The notes beneath the pieces are model-generated. The model did no database searches, had not been told where the DNA came from, and worked only from the letters and a program-made list of their open reading frames with translations. Below, in pieces: positions 1 to 6,755 of a DNA stretch of 12,729 bases. Where the stretch lies: contig CAZYDR010000105.1 in the NCBI GenBank assembly GCA_964645285.1, positions 1 to 12,729 on the forward strand, in the 5' to 3' direction. The first letter of the stretch is position 1. Each line of letters starts with the position of its first letter. Made by a program: the position numbers and the translations under genes. This stretch comes from JAYZAP01 sp964645285 (lineage in GTDB: Bacteria > Pseudomonadota > Alphaproteobacteria > JAAXGF01).

Positions 1-155
1 ACATCCCCACAGTGTTGATATTCCTTAAAACTTTCGTGTTTCCACTACAAGTTTCTTCTGTAAGAAATTAACCAAAACATTTCACAAATCATTCACACAT
101 TGATTTTATCACATATAACGTATTGAAAACATTACGGTAATTGGTAGAACGACTT
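1..155. other. AT-rich gene-free block abutting a broken tRNA gene
   Basis: By direct count the first 150 bases are about 31% G+C, while the rest of the window is clearly GC-rich. I see no reading frame with a start and ribosome site on either strand. There is a short perfect palindrome, ATTACGGTAAT, at 131–141, and several near-repeats of TCAC-type words (about 80–115). The change in composition falls at the point where tRNA-Ala homology stops (about 155/156). This fits the edge of an integrated element or an intron, but an assembly join cannot be excluded because the block lies at the window edge. Confidence 0.55.
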
Positions 156-194
156 GTTGCGAACGTGGCGCTCTCCCAACTGAGCTACGGCCCC
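156..194 (-). tRNA. 5' half of tRNA-Ala(CGC), interrupted after the anticodon loop
   Basis: Read on the minus strand from 194, the sequence has a GGGGCCG acceptor strand, TA, a D-arm (GCTC, AGTTGGGA, GAGC), G26, an anticodon 5' stem CCACG and the loop TTCGCAA. The loop places CGC at positions 34–36, reading Ala codon GCG. The 3' stem should read close to CGTGG, but the sequence goes C-AAGT and continues into AT-rich DNA. No variable loop, T-arm, 3' acceptor strand or CCA follows within the window. The break is therefore at tRNA position 38/39. A weak promoter candidate lies upstream (TTGGTC at 242–237, TATCGA at 221–216, 15-base spacer). As it stands this half could not make a tRNA unless the 3' half is joined by splicing or lies beyond the left edge after a group I intron. 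Confidence 0.75.
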
Positions 195-339
195 GAATAA
201 TAGCTTGGGTGGCAATCGATACCAGCCTGTGGCGTCGACCAATGCCGACGTGTCAGGCTCGGGGATAAGTAGGGGGAGGTGGGTCCCGTGTCAAGGGTGG
301 CGCGAGGCGCATACGAAGGGGTGCCGTGGCCGCGATTGA

Positions 340-350
340 TGCTATATACT
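340..350 (+). promoter_or_regulatory. Possible extended -10 promoter of the yggT–folD run
   Basis: TGCTATATA at 340–348 matches an extended -10 element (TG, one base, then a TATAAT-like hexamer). There is no convincing -35 element upstream. It lies about 75 bases before the yggT start, in the 230-base spacer between the tRNA remnant and yggT. I see nothing else in that spacer. Confidence 0.35.
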
Positions 351-425
351 CCGCCGCCAAACACGGGCCATCGCTCTTTGTGGCGAGGTGGCGCGAGGGA
401 CCAACACAACCGCCGGGCGGGACCG

Positions 426-716
426 ATGAACGCGATTTTCTGGCTTATTGATACAGTCATCAATCTCTACACCATGGTTATCGTTGCCCAGGTGGTTTTG
501 AGTTGGCTGGTCTCCTTCAACGTGGTCAACACGCAAAACCGTTTCATCTACATGATCGGCGATTTCCTCCACCGGGCGACTGAGCCGGCGCTCAAACCCA
601 TACGCAAGTTCATGCCCAATCTGGGCAGTCTCGACATTGCGCCCATCGTGCTGATCATCGGTCTGATCTTCCTGCGTCGTCTTATTGTCTATGATATTGC
701 CACTGCCCTCCATTGA
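426..716 (+). CDS. yggT: YggT family integral membrane protein
   Basis: This 96-residue protein matches the YggT family (PF02325). It has two hydrophobic segments: residues about 3–30 (containing VVLSWLVSF) and about 68–86 (IAPIVLIIGLIFLRRLI). Between them is the conserved stretch with RATEPALKPIRKFMPNLGSLDIAP, here HRATEPALKPIRKFMP followed by NLGSLDIAP. YggT proteins are small inner-membrane proteins of unsettled role; links to osmotic stress and envelope function have been proposed. The ATG at 426 is chosen because the family's hydrophobic N-terminus begins there and GGCGGGA precedes it; the frame stays open upstream to 279, but that part does not resemble the family. Its stop overlaps the TTG start of the DUF167 gene (sequence ATTGA), so the two are probably translationally coupled. 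The order yggT, yggU, folD is common in alphaproteobacteria. Confidence 0.88.
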   Translation: MNAIFWLIDTVINLYTMVIVAQVVLSWLVSFNVVNTQNRFIYMIGDFLHRATEPALKPIRKFMPNLGSLDIAPIVLIIGLIFLRRLIVYDIATALH

Positions 717-1033
717 GCACGGCGCCTTTTTTCACCACGGCCACTGATGGTCTGCGAATTGCCGTGCGTCTGACGCAGCGGGCCTCAAGGGCGGGTATCG
801 ACGGTATCAGGCTTGACGCGGCGGGCAATGCCTACCTACAAGTGCGCGTCAACGCGCCGGCCGAGGGCGGCAGGGCGAATGCCGCGCTACTTAAATTATT
901 GGCCAAGGCCTGGGGCGTGACGCGATCCCATCTCGCCATTGTCTCAGGCGCCAAGGATCGCCGCAAAACAGTTTCCCTGACTGACGGGCGATCCGGCCGC
1001 CATGGGCCAACAGCTAACCGCATGGTTTGTTAG
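713..1033 (+). CDS. yggU: DUF167 (YggU) family protein, apparent C-terminal frameshift
   Basis: Residues about 13–90 carry the DUF167/YggU signature (PF02594): RLTQRASRAGIDGI, then LQVRVNAPAEGGRANAALLKLLAK and a SGAKDRRKTVSL strand. The family has a small alpha/beta fold and no settled function. The start is TTG at 713, inside the yggT stop (4-base overlap); no in-frame ATG lies upstream of the conserved domain. After KTVSLTD the read frame gives a non-family tail ending at 1033. Shifting by one base at the GGG of 986–988 gives GDPAAMGQQLTAWF and a stop at 1047–1049. That is the usual 'GDP..L...L..W' ending of this family. The gene thus appears to carry one extra base, either a real mutation or a sequencing error in a short G run. 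The repaired gene would end 7 bases before folD and contain the folD ribosome site. Confidence 0.82.
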   Translation: MSTAPFFTTATDGLRIAVRLTQRASRAGIDGIRLDAAGNAYLQVRVNAPAEGGRANAALLKLLAKAWGVTRSHLAIVSGAKDRRKTVSLTDGRSGRHGPTANRMVC

Positions 1034-1056
1034 CGAAAACGGGAGTTAAATCGATT

Positions 1057-1944
1057 ATGTCCGAAACCGCCATCATCGACGGAAAGGCGTTCGCCGCCGA
1101 TCTCCGAGCCAAGATCGGCCGCGAGGTCACCGCCCTCAAGCAGAGTGCCGGCATTACCCCGGGGCTCGCCGTGGTGCTGGTCGGCGAGGATCCGGCCAGC
1201 CAGGTCTATGTTCGCAACAAGGGCAAATCGACGGTCGAGGCCGGCATGCACAGTGTCGAGTTCCGCATGGACGATGACGTCAGCGAGGCTGAAGTGCTGG
1301 CCAAGGTCATCGAGCTCAATGGCGACGACGCCATCGACGGCATTCTGGTGCAACTGCCCTTGCCCGACCATATCGATACGGACGCGGTGCTGGCGGCCAT
1401 CGACCCGGCCAAGGATGTGGACGGCTTTCACGTCATCAATGTCGGCCGCCTGTCGACCGGTCAGGATGCCCTAGTGCCCTGTACCCCAGTGGGCTGCATC
1501 ATGATGCTGAAAGATCGTCTGGGCGACCTTTCGGGCCTTGATGCGGTCATCGTCGGGCGCTCGAACATCGTCGGCAAACCCATGGCCCAGTTGTTGCTGG
1601 CCGAGCATTGCACGGTAACCGTGGCCCATTCGCGGACCAAGGACCTGCCCGCCGTGTGCCGCCGGGCCGATATCCTGGTGGCCGCCGTGGGCCGTCCGGA
1701 GATGGTTCGTGGCGATTGGATCAAGCCCGGGGCCACGGTGATCGACGTGGGCATCAATCGCATCGAGCGCGACGGCAAGAACAAGCTAGTCGGCGATGTC
1801 GCCTTTGCCGAGGCCGTGGCCGTGGCCGGCGCCATCACCCCGGTGCCTGGCGGCGTCGGGCCTATGACCATCGCCTGCCTGCTCCATAACACCGTGACCG
1901 CCGCCTGCCGCCGCCATGGTGTTGCCCGGCCCGAGGTCGACTAG
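1057..1944 (+). CDS. folD: Bifunctional methylenetetrahydrofolate dehydrogenase / methenyltetrahydrofolate cyclohydrolase
   Basis: FolD interconverts 5,10-methylene-, methenyl- and 10-formyl-tetrahydrofolate using NADP, supplying one-carbon units for purines and formyl-Met-tRNA in the cytosol. The 295-residue length is typical. Visible motifs in order: GEDPASQVYVRNK (residues 43–55, with catalytic Y51 and K55 in the YxxxK pattern), VQLPLP, KDVDGFH, PCTPVGC, the NADP-binding stretch VIVGRSNIVGKPMAQLL, ATVIDVGIN, GDVAF, and the family signature TPVPGGVGPMT near residues 261–271. The ATG at 1057 is preferred over in-frame TTG at 1027 because MSETAIIDGK aligns with the family N-terminus and GGGAG lies at 1041–1045. 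It follows yggU closely and is followed 12 bases later by the NnrU-family gene, which suggests one transcript. Confidence 0.97.
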   Translation: MSETAIIDGKAFAADLRAKIGREVTALKQSAGITPGLAVVLVGEDPASQVYVRNKGKSTVEAGMHSVEFRMDDDVSEAEVLAKVIELNGDDAIDGILVQLPLPDHIDTDAVLAAIDPAKDVDGFHVINVGRLSTGQDALVPCTPVGCIMMLKDRLGDLSGLDAVIVGRSNIVGKPMAQLLLAEHCTVTVAHSRTKDLPAVCRRADILVAAVGRPEMVRGDWIKPGATVIDVGINRIERDGKNKLVGDVAFAEAVAVAGAITPVPGGVGPMTIACLLHNTVTAACRRHGVARPEVD

Positions 1945-1956
1945 GACGAGGCGGCC

Positions 1957-2646
1957 ATGACCGGTAACTTGCCGGCGCTTTTCGTGGCGGCGGTGTTCTT
2001 CGTCGCCAGCCATTTCACCCTGTCTCATCCGGCCCTGCGCGATGCCATTGTCGGACGTCTCGGGGAGAAGCCGTTTCGCGTTCTCCACGGGGTTGTCGAT
2101 CTGGCCGCCCTGGCCTGGCTGATCCTGACCTATACCAGCGCCCCCTACATGGAGCTGTGGCCGCCGGTCATGGCGACCCGCTATGTGCCTCTGGCCATAA
2201 TGCCGATTGTCTCAGTTCTGCTGGTCTGCGGTCTGACCACCAAGAACCCAACGGCCATGTACTGGGAAAAGCCAGAGGCCGGTGACCCGGTGCCGGGAAT
2301 TCTCAAGGTTACCCGCCACCCGGTGATGTGGGCTGTGGTCCTGTGGGCTCTGGCCCATATGGCGCCCAACGGCGATGTTGGCTCGATCATCTTCTTTGCC
2401 GCCTTCGCGACCATGGCCGTGGTCGGCATGGGCGCCATCGACCGTCGTCGCCAACGGCGCATGGGCGACGCCTGGGCGGCTATCGCCGCAACCACCTCGA
2501 ACATGCCCTTTGCCGCTCTGCTGGGCGGCCACGCCAGGCTCGATTTCGGGGAAATCGGCATCTGGCGTATCGCCGGCGGAATCGTTCTCTATGGCGCCCT
2601 GATGCTGGCCCACGGGCCGGTCATCGGATTGGCGGTTATGCCGTAA
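1957..2646 (+). CDS. NnrU family membrane protein
   Basis: This 229-residue, strongly hydrophobic protein has about six likely membrane segments (for example residues 5–24, 43–60, 70–90, 125–150 and 205–228). It matches the NnrU family (PF07298). Diagnostic parts are SHPALRDAIVGRLGEKPFR near residues 23–41, VTRHPVMWAVVLWALAHMAPNGD near 116–138 (with the conserved HP and the NGD), and a charged loop DRRRQRRMGDAW. NnrU was named for a gene near nitrite/nitric oxide reductase genes in Rhodobacter, but most family members lie away from denitrification genes and their biochemical role is unknown. None are visible here. The start follows a GACGAGG ribosome site 12 bases after the folD stop. Double stop codons (TAATAA) end it. 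Confidence 0.88.
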   Translation: MTGNLPALFVAAVFFVASHFTLSHPALRDAIVGRLGEKPFRVLHGVVDLAALAWLILTYTSAPYMELWPPVMATRYVPLAIMPIVSVLLVCGLTTKNPTAMYWEKPEAGDPVPGILKVTRHPVMWAVVLWALAHMAPNGDVGSIIFFAAFATMAVVGMGAIDRRRQRRMGDAWAAIAATTSNMPFAALLGGHARLDFGEIGIWRIAGGIVLYGALMLAHGPVIGLAVMP

Positions 2647-2650
2647 TAAA

Positions 2651-2715
2651 CTAAGATCATTTCATTGACCGTAGATGCGAAATGTGATACTCTAAGATCA
2701 ATAATATGATCCTAA
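2651..2715 (+). promoter_or_regulatory. Operator-like array of three TARGATCA sites
   Basis: CTAAGATCA occurs at 2651–2659 and again at 2692–2700, 41 bases apart (close to four helical turns). A third copy in inverted orientation (TGATCCTA, 2707–2714) forms an imperfect palindrome with the second, with 7 of 8 arm bases pairing around ATAATA. The sites flank the likely promoter of the downstream ATPase gene, with one upstream of the -35 and the pair at the expected start of transcription. This is the usual geometry for repressor binding, but the protein that binds is not identified. Confidence 0.45.
2665..2691 (+). promoter_or_regulatory. Probable promoter of the AAA ATPase gene
   Basis: TTGACC (2665–2670) resembles a -35 element at 5 of 6 bases. 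After a 15-base spacer comes GATACT (2686–2691), preceded by TGT to give an extended -10 pattern. Transcription would start near 2698, inside the second TARGATCA site, leaving a leader of about 28 bases. Confidence 0.4.
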
Positions 2716-2725
2716 TTTATCGAAC

Positions 2726-4099
2726 ATGGAAAACAAAAGAGAATCTGCGGCTCACAGGCGTGTAGCTCTGGACAATCCGTGGTGGGCTGACCCTGCTGGG
2801 ACGGTCCCTGCCCTGGACAGCCTGCCCCGCCGCGCTTTTTTCCAAGCCTTTATGCGGTTGGTGACCGAAGGTGGGTCAGGCCGACCGCTGGTCCTTATGG
2901 GCCCCAAGGGCGTCGGCAAGACCGTCATGGTGCGCCAGGTCATCGAACATCTGCTTGGTCAGGGCACGCCACCTCGGGCGATTACGTATCTCGCCCTCGC
3001 ATCCCCGGTATTTTCCGATGTTGCCCTCGCCGAGCTATATCAGGACGGCAGTGAGGGCCGTGGTTACCTGTTCATGGACGGTCTCGAATACCGCTCGGAC
3101 TGGCCGAGCGAAGTGGCTGAATTGGCGGCGGCCCATCCCCGTTTACGGGTGGTGGCGGCGACGGCGGCGGCGCCTGTGGCCGGCGATGATCGCGGGGCGG
3201 CCACGAACCTGCTTCTGCCGCCCCTAACGTTCGCCGAGTATCTCGAGTTTTCCGGCCGTGAGAGGGCGTTTGGGCTCGACCCCGCCGGCCGTGACCCGCT
3301 GCCAGAGCCATTGGTAGGCCAGCTCAACGAGGCCTTCATCGCCTACCTCAACCACGGCGGCTTTCCTCGTGGAGCCGTGGCGGATTCAGACAAGGGATCG
3401 GGTGAAATCGTCAGCGCCGCCCTGCTCAATGATCTGCCCGGCCTCCACGGCATTGGCGACAGTGTCGAACTCAACCGCCTGTTTACCGCTCTGGCCCTCA
3501 ATTCCGGCGGCGAGACCAGCATCGAGAAGCTCGCCCGGTTCTCGGGTCTGGCCAAGAATACCCTCAAGCGCTACCTCGCCTATCTCGAGGCGGCGTTTCT
3601 CATCCGCCAGGTCCATCGGGTCGACGGCAATGCCCGCCGGTTCGAGCGGGCGGTGACTTTCAAGGTCTATGTCACCAATCCCAGCCTGCGCGCCGCCCTG
3701 GTGGGGCCCGTGAGCGCTGACGACCCGGTTATGGGAGGTATGGCCGAGACCGGCGTGGTCAGCCAGTGGCTCCATGCGGATTGGGCGGCCGAGCGTAGCG
3801 CCTACGCCCGCTGGCCCGGCGGTGCGGTTGATTTCGTTGAGCTTGACCTGCCCAGCGGCCAACCGCAAATGGCCGTCGATGTCATGTGGGATGAGCACGG
3901 TCTCGGCGAACCCGAGGCCCTGGTCGCCTTCGTCGCCTTCGCCCGTACCAACCAGGTGCCGGTCAACTACGTGCTGACCCGCAGCCGGTCCGGGCGCACT
4001 GACATGGCCGGCACTACGGTGGAGATCGAGCCGGTCAGCCGCTTCTGCTACCGCATCGGCCGCCAGATCGCCAATTTCAGTATCACAACAGGCGGTTAG
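2726..4099 (+). CDS. AAA_14/DUF4143-type ATP-binding protein with atypical Walker B
   Basis: The 457-residue product has the layout of the AAA_14 (PF13173) plus DUF4143 (PF13635) family. An N-terminal P-loop domain carries GPKGVGKT at 59–66. A strand YLFMDG at 114–119 and the LPPLTFAEYLEF motif follow near 164–175, then GGFP at 211–214. A winged-helix-like part lies near 265–296 (SIEKLARFSGLAKNTLKRYL). The C-terminal restriction-nuclease-like fold has VDFVELD near 368–374. Family members are common but poorly understood ATPases, often in accessory DNA. In most of them Walker B reads like LFLDEIQ and sensor 1 like TGSS. Here they read MDGLE and AATAAA, so the catalytic glutamate and sensor positions look changed. 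ATG 2726 has no clear ribosome site. The gene stands alone, between the folD run and convergent argG, with its own AT-rich promoter. Confidence 0.8.
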   Translation: MENKRESAAHRRVALDNPWWADPAGTVPALDSLPRRAFFQAFMRLVTEGGSGRPLVLMGPKGVGKTVMVRQVIEHLLGQGTPPRAITYLALASPVFSDVALAELYQDGSEGRGYLFMDGLEYRSDWPSEVAELAAAHPRLRVVAATAAAPVAGDDRGAATNLLLPPLTFAEYLEFSGRERAFGLDPAGRDPLPEPLVGQLNEAFIAYLNHGGFPRGAVADSDKGSGEIVSAALLNDLPGLHGIGDSVELNRLFTALALNSGGETSIEKLARFSGLAKNTLKRYLAYLEAAFLIRQVHRVDGNARRFERAVTFKVYVTNPSLRAALVGPVSADDPVMGGMAETGVVSQWLHADWAAERSAYARWPGGAVDFVELDLPSGQPQMAVDVMWDEHGLGEPEALVAFVAFARTNQVPVNYVLTRSRSGRTDMAGTTVEIEPVSRFCYRIGRQIANFSITTGG

Positions 4100-4107
4100 G
4101 GTCTATT

Positions 4108-4130
4108 GGGTCACCTTTTCAAGGTGACCC
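4108..4130. terminator. Perfect 10-bp hairpin after the ATPase gene
   Basis: GGGTCACCTT and AAGGTGACCC form a perfect 10-bp stem with a TTC loop, 9 bases after the ATPase stop. There is no T-run on either side, so it may act as a transcript-end stabiliser or a weak terminator rather than a classic intrinsic one. Confidence 0.5.
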
Positions 4131-4153
4131 GCGTTCAATCGTCACGCAGGCTC

Positions 4154-4186
4154 CCGCCGAACGGTCGGCGGCCCCCATTCGGGGGC
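4154..4186 (-). terminator. Tandem GC-rich hairpins between convergent genes
   Basis: Two adjoining hairpins lie downstream of argG. CCGCCGA/TCGGCGG has a 7-bp stem with an ACGG loop (4154–4171). GCCCCC/GGGGGC has a 6-bp stem with an ATTC loop (4171–4186). They share one base at 4171, so they could not both close fully. Neither is followed by a T-run. Their position suggests they help end argG transcription. Confidence 0.4.
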
Positions 4187-4213
4187 TCGAAGAAAGTTTA
4201 TGTTTTAGACCGA

Positions 4214-5422
<1,209 letters not shown>

Positions 5423-5456
5423 GTCCGTGGTTCCTGCATGCTTGAAAAGCGCGCGC

Positions 5457-5484
5457 AGTATAGGCTTTCCGGGCGTTCCGGCAA
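5457..5484 (-). promoter_or_regulatory. Promoter of argG
   Basis: On the minus strand TTGCCG (5484–5479) and TATACT (5462–5457) are separated by 16 bases. They match the sigma-70 consensus at 4 of 6 and 5 of 6 positions. Transcription would start near 5450, giving a leader of about 28 bases that contains the argG ribosome site. Confidence 0.5.
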
Positions 5485-5499
5485 GTCTAGTGAACAGTG

Positions 5500-6435
5500 T
5501 TATTTGGTCGCGAAGGCGTCCGGCGTGTCGGCGCACCAAGCGGCCAGGGCGCGGGCCAGGCGATGGCCCGGCGAATCCGCGCCGTCGCTGTCGCGCAAGG
5601 CGCCGTACCAGTCCACGTCGATGCCCTCGGAAGTTAACCGGGCGACGGCTACAGAACCCCAGTTGGCATGAGGCGCCACCACCCAGCGGGCGAGAATGCT
5701 GACGCCGAACCCGGCGGCGACCAACTCGATGATGGCCTCGGGCAACTCCACGTTGACATAGCGCCGGGGATGGACACCGGCCGGGCTGAATAGGCGGTCG
5801 TGCTCGTGGCCCGGCATGATGGTCCGCGAGTAGGACAGGTAGTTCTCCTCCACGAAATCCTCGGCAACCACGTAGGGACGGCCGGCGAGACGGTGATCGG
5901 GCGCCATGATGACAACCTGCTCGTCGCCGAACAGACGCAGCCCCATGATGCCGGTGTGTGCCGGTTCGCCGCTCATAATGGCCAAATCGATGCCGCCCTC
6001 GGCCAGCATGTCAAGGGGACGGCGGGCGGCGCTGGCGACAATCTCGATATCCAGGTCCGGCTCGACCACCCGCAGGCGTCGAAGAAAGCCCGGCAGCCAG
6101 TGATAGGCCGTATAGAAGCCGATGCCCAGGCGGACCACATGCTCGGCGCCGCCGATAGTGGCCCGGGCCGCCGCTTCGGAGCGGTCAAGGTCCGTAAGCA
6201 AGCGCTCGGCGGACTGACGCAGGGCATCGCCGGCCGGGGTCGGCCGCAGGCGCCCCTTGACCCGGTCATAGAGCGCCACACCCAGGCGGCGCTCGGCCTC
6301 GCGGATGCGATGGGTCAGAGCCGAGGCGGTAATGCCCAGCAGGTCAGCCGCCGGCGCGACACCGTGGGCTTCATCGATGGCCACCAGCATGCGCAGGTGG
6401 CGGACATCCAGGCGAGGTCTGAGGTTGGCATACAT
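5500..6435 (-). CDS. LysR family transcriptional regulator, MetR-like
   Basis: The 311-residue protein starts with a LysR winged helix-turn-helix (residues about 8–68: VRHLRMLVAIDEAHGVAPAA, then LGITASALTHRIREAERRLG and a TPAG turn). An effector-binding domain follows. The latter resembles MetR more than average LysR proteins, through FYTAYHWLPGFLRRLR, PDHRLAGRPYVVAEDFVEE and VELPEAIIELVAAGFGVSILARWVV. MetR regulators sense homocysteine and control methionine genes, but no met gene is visible, so the ligand is unknown. It is divergent from a small-protein gene, and a MetR-type box begins 5 bases upstream of its start codon. ATG 6435 has no clear ribosome site; a TATAGT within the box (6448–6443) could be a -10 giving a nearly leaderless, self-repressed transcript. 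Confidence 0.88.
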   Translation of the reverse strand: MYANLRPRLDVRHLRMLVAIDEAHGVAPAADLLGITASALTHRIREAERRLGVALYDRVKGRLRPTPAGDALRQSAERLLTDLDRSEAAARATIGGAEHVVRLGIGFYTAYHWLPGFLRRLRVVEPDLDIEIVASAARRPLDMLAEGGIDLAIMSGEPAHTGIMGLRLFGDEQVVIMAPDHRLAGRPYVVAEDFVEENYLSYSRTIMPGHEHDRLFSPAGVHPRRYVNVELPEAIIELVAAGFGVSILARWVVAPHANWGSVAVARLTSEGIDVDWYGALRDSDGADSPGHRLARALAAWCADTPDAFATK

Positions 6436-6439
6436 AAGA

Positions 6440-6452
6440 TGAACTATATTCA
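6440..6452. promoter_or_regulatory. MetR-type operator (TGAANNWNNTTCA)
   Basis: TGAACTATATTCA fits the published E. coli MetR consensus TGAANNWNNTTCA at every fixed position. It lies between a MetR-like regulator gene and the divergent small gene, as expected for a LysR-type recognition site. A second, wider TGAA…TTCA pair at 6462–6483 overlaps the -35 of the small gene and could be the activation site. Confidence 0.55.
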
Positions 6453-6475
6453 GTTTATCGATGAAAACTACGAAT

Positions 6476-6504
6476 TTGATTCATAAATAGAAAATACCTA
6501 TGTT
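6476..6504 (+). promoter_or_regulatory. Probable promoter of the small DUF1127-like gene
   Basis: TTGATT (6476–6481) and TATGTT (6499–6504) are spaced 17 bases apart. Each hexamer is a moderate match, as is usual for an activator-dependent promoter. The -35 overlaps the second TGAA/TTCA pair. The start would be near 6511, leaving a leader of about 38 bases with a strong ribosome site. Confidence 0.4.
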
Positions 6505-6548
6505 CCCTCTCAACAGAGCAACACCCAAGCCAACAAGGAGAATTCAAC

Positions 6549-6707
6549 ATGCGTAATTATGATGCCGTTATTGATCGTCAGAGCATACGTGGCCTCAGCG
6601 GCGTCGACGTTGCCCGCATGATCTCCGCCGCGCCGCGCCTCAAGCGCCAGCCCGAACTCGACGCATGCACCCTCAAGGACATCGGCTTCGACAACAGCAG
6701 CCGCTGA
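6549..6707 (+). CDS. 52-residue DUF1127-like small protein
   Basis: AAGGAG at 6535–6540, 8 bases before ATG 6549, is the best Shine-Dalgarno sequence in the window and supports real translation. The product begins MRNYDAVIDRQSIRGL and ends LDACTLKDIGFDNSSR. That end resembles the 'L.D..LKDIGLSRSDI' end of DUF1127 proteins (PF06568), though the arginine-rich first helix typical of that family is weak here. DUF1127 proteins are small, often RNA-binding or stress-linked proteins of alphaproteobacteria. Codon use is GC-rich at third positions through most of the gene, as in its neighbours. It is divergent from a MetR-like regulator and probably controlled by it. It ends just before a hairpin shared with rlmN. 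The family call is tentative; the gene itself is well supported. Confidence 0.7.
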   Translation: MRNYDAVIDRQSIRGLSGVDVARMISAAPRLKRQPELDACTLKDIGFDNSSR

Positions 6708-6733
6708 GCAATCCGCCAAGACCGCGACGCTAG

Positions 6734-6755
6734 GGGCGGGCCTTCGGGTCCGCCC
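6734..6755. terminator. Hairpin with TTCG tetraloop between convergent genes
   Basis: GGGCGGGCC and GGTCCGCCC form a 9-bp stem (one G·T pair) closed by a very stable C(TTCG)G tetraloop. It lies 26 bases after the small-protein stop on the plus strand and directly after the rlmN stop on the minus strand. It is followed on the plus side by TTAGACGTTTGT, a weak T-rich tail. It probably serves as a two-way terminator. Confidence 0.6.

Noticed and set aside
1..155. CRISPR array or structured repeat in the AT-rich block
   Set aside because: The short near-repeats differ in sequence and spacing, with no regular repeat/spacer pattern.
156..194. Part of the two-piece tmRNA of alphaproteobacteria
   Set aside because: The fragment has a full D-arm with AGTTGGGA and a normal anticodon stem-loop, which tmRNA lacks.
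197..202. TATTAT as -10 of the tRNA-Ala gene (minus strand)
   Set aside because: It would start transcription inside the tRNA; the TTGGTC/TATCGA pair farther upstream is a better, though weak, candidate.
1027..1056. TTG start at 1027 adding ten residues to FolD
   Set aside because: The family N-terminus begins at MSETAIIDGK, with GGGAG correctly placed before ATG 1057; the extension overlaps yggU.
5423..5539. 39-residue N-terminal extension of ArgG
   Set aside because: The added residues cover the argG promoter and the end of the LysR gene and do not resemble argininosuccinate synthase.
5800..6486. 228-codon plus-strand frame opposite the LysR gene
   Set aside because: The LysR helix-turn-helix and effector domain on the other strand account for this region; the frame ends inside the regulatory spacer.
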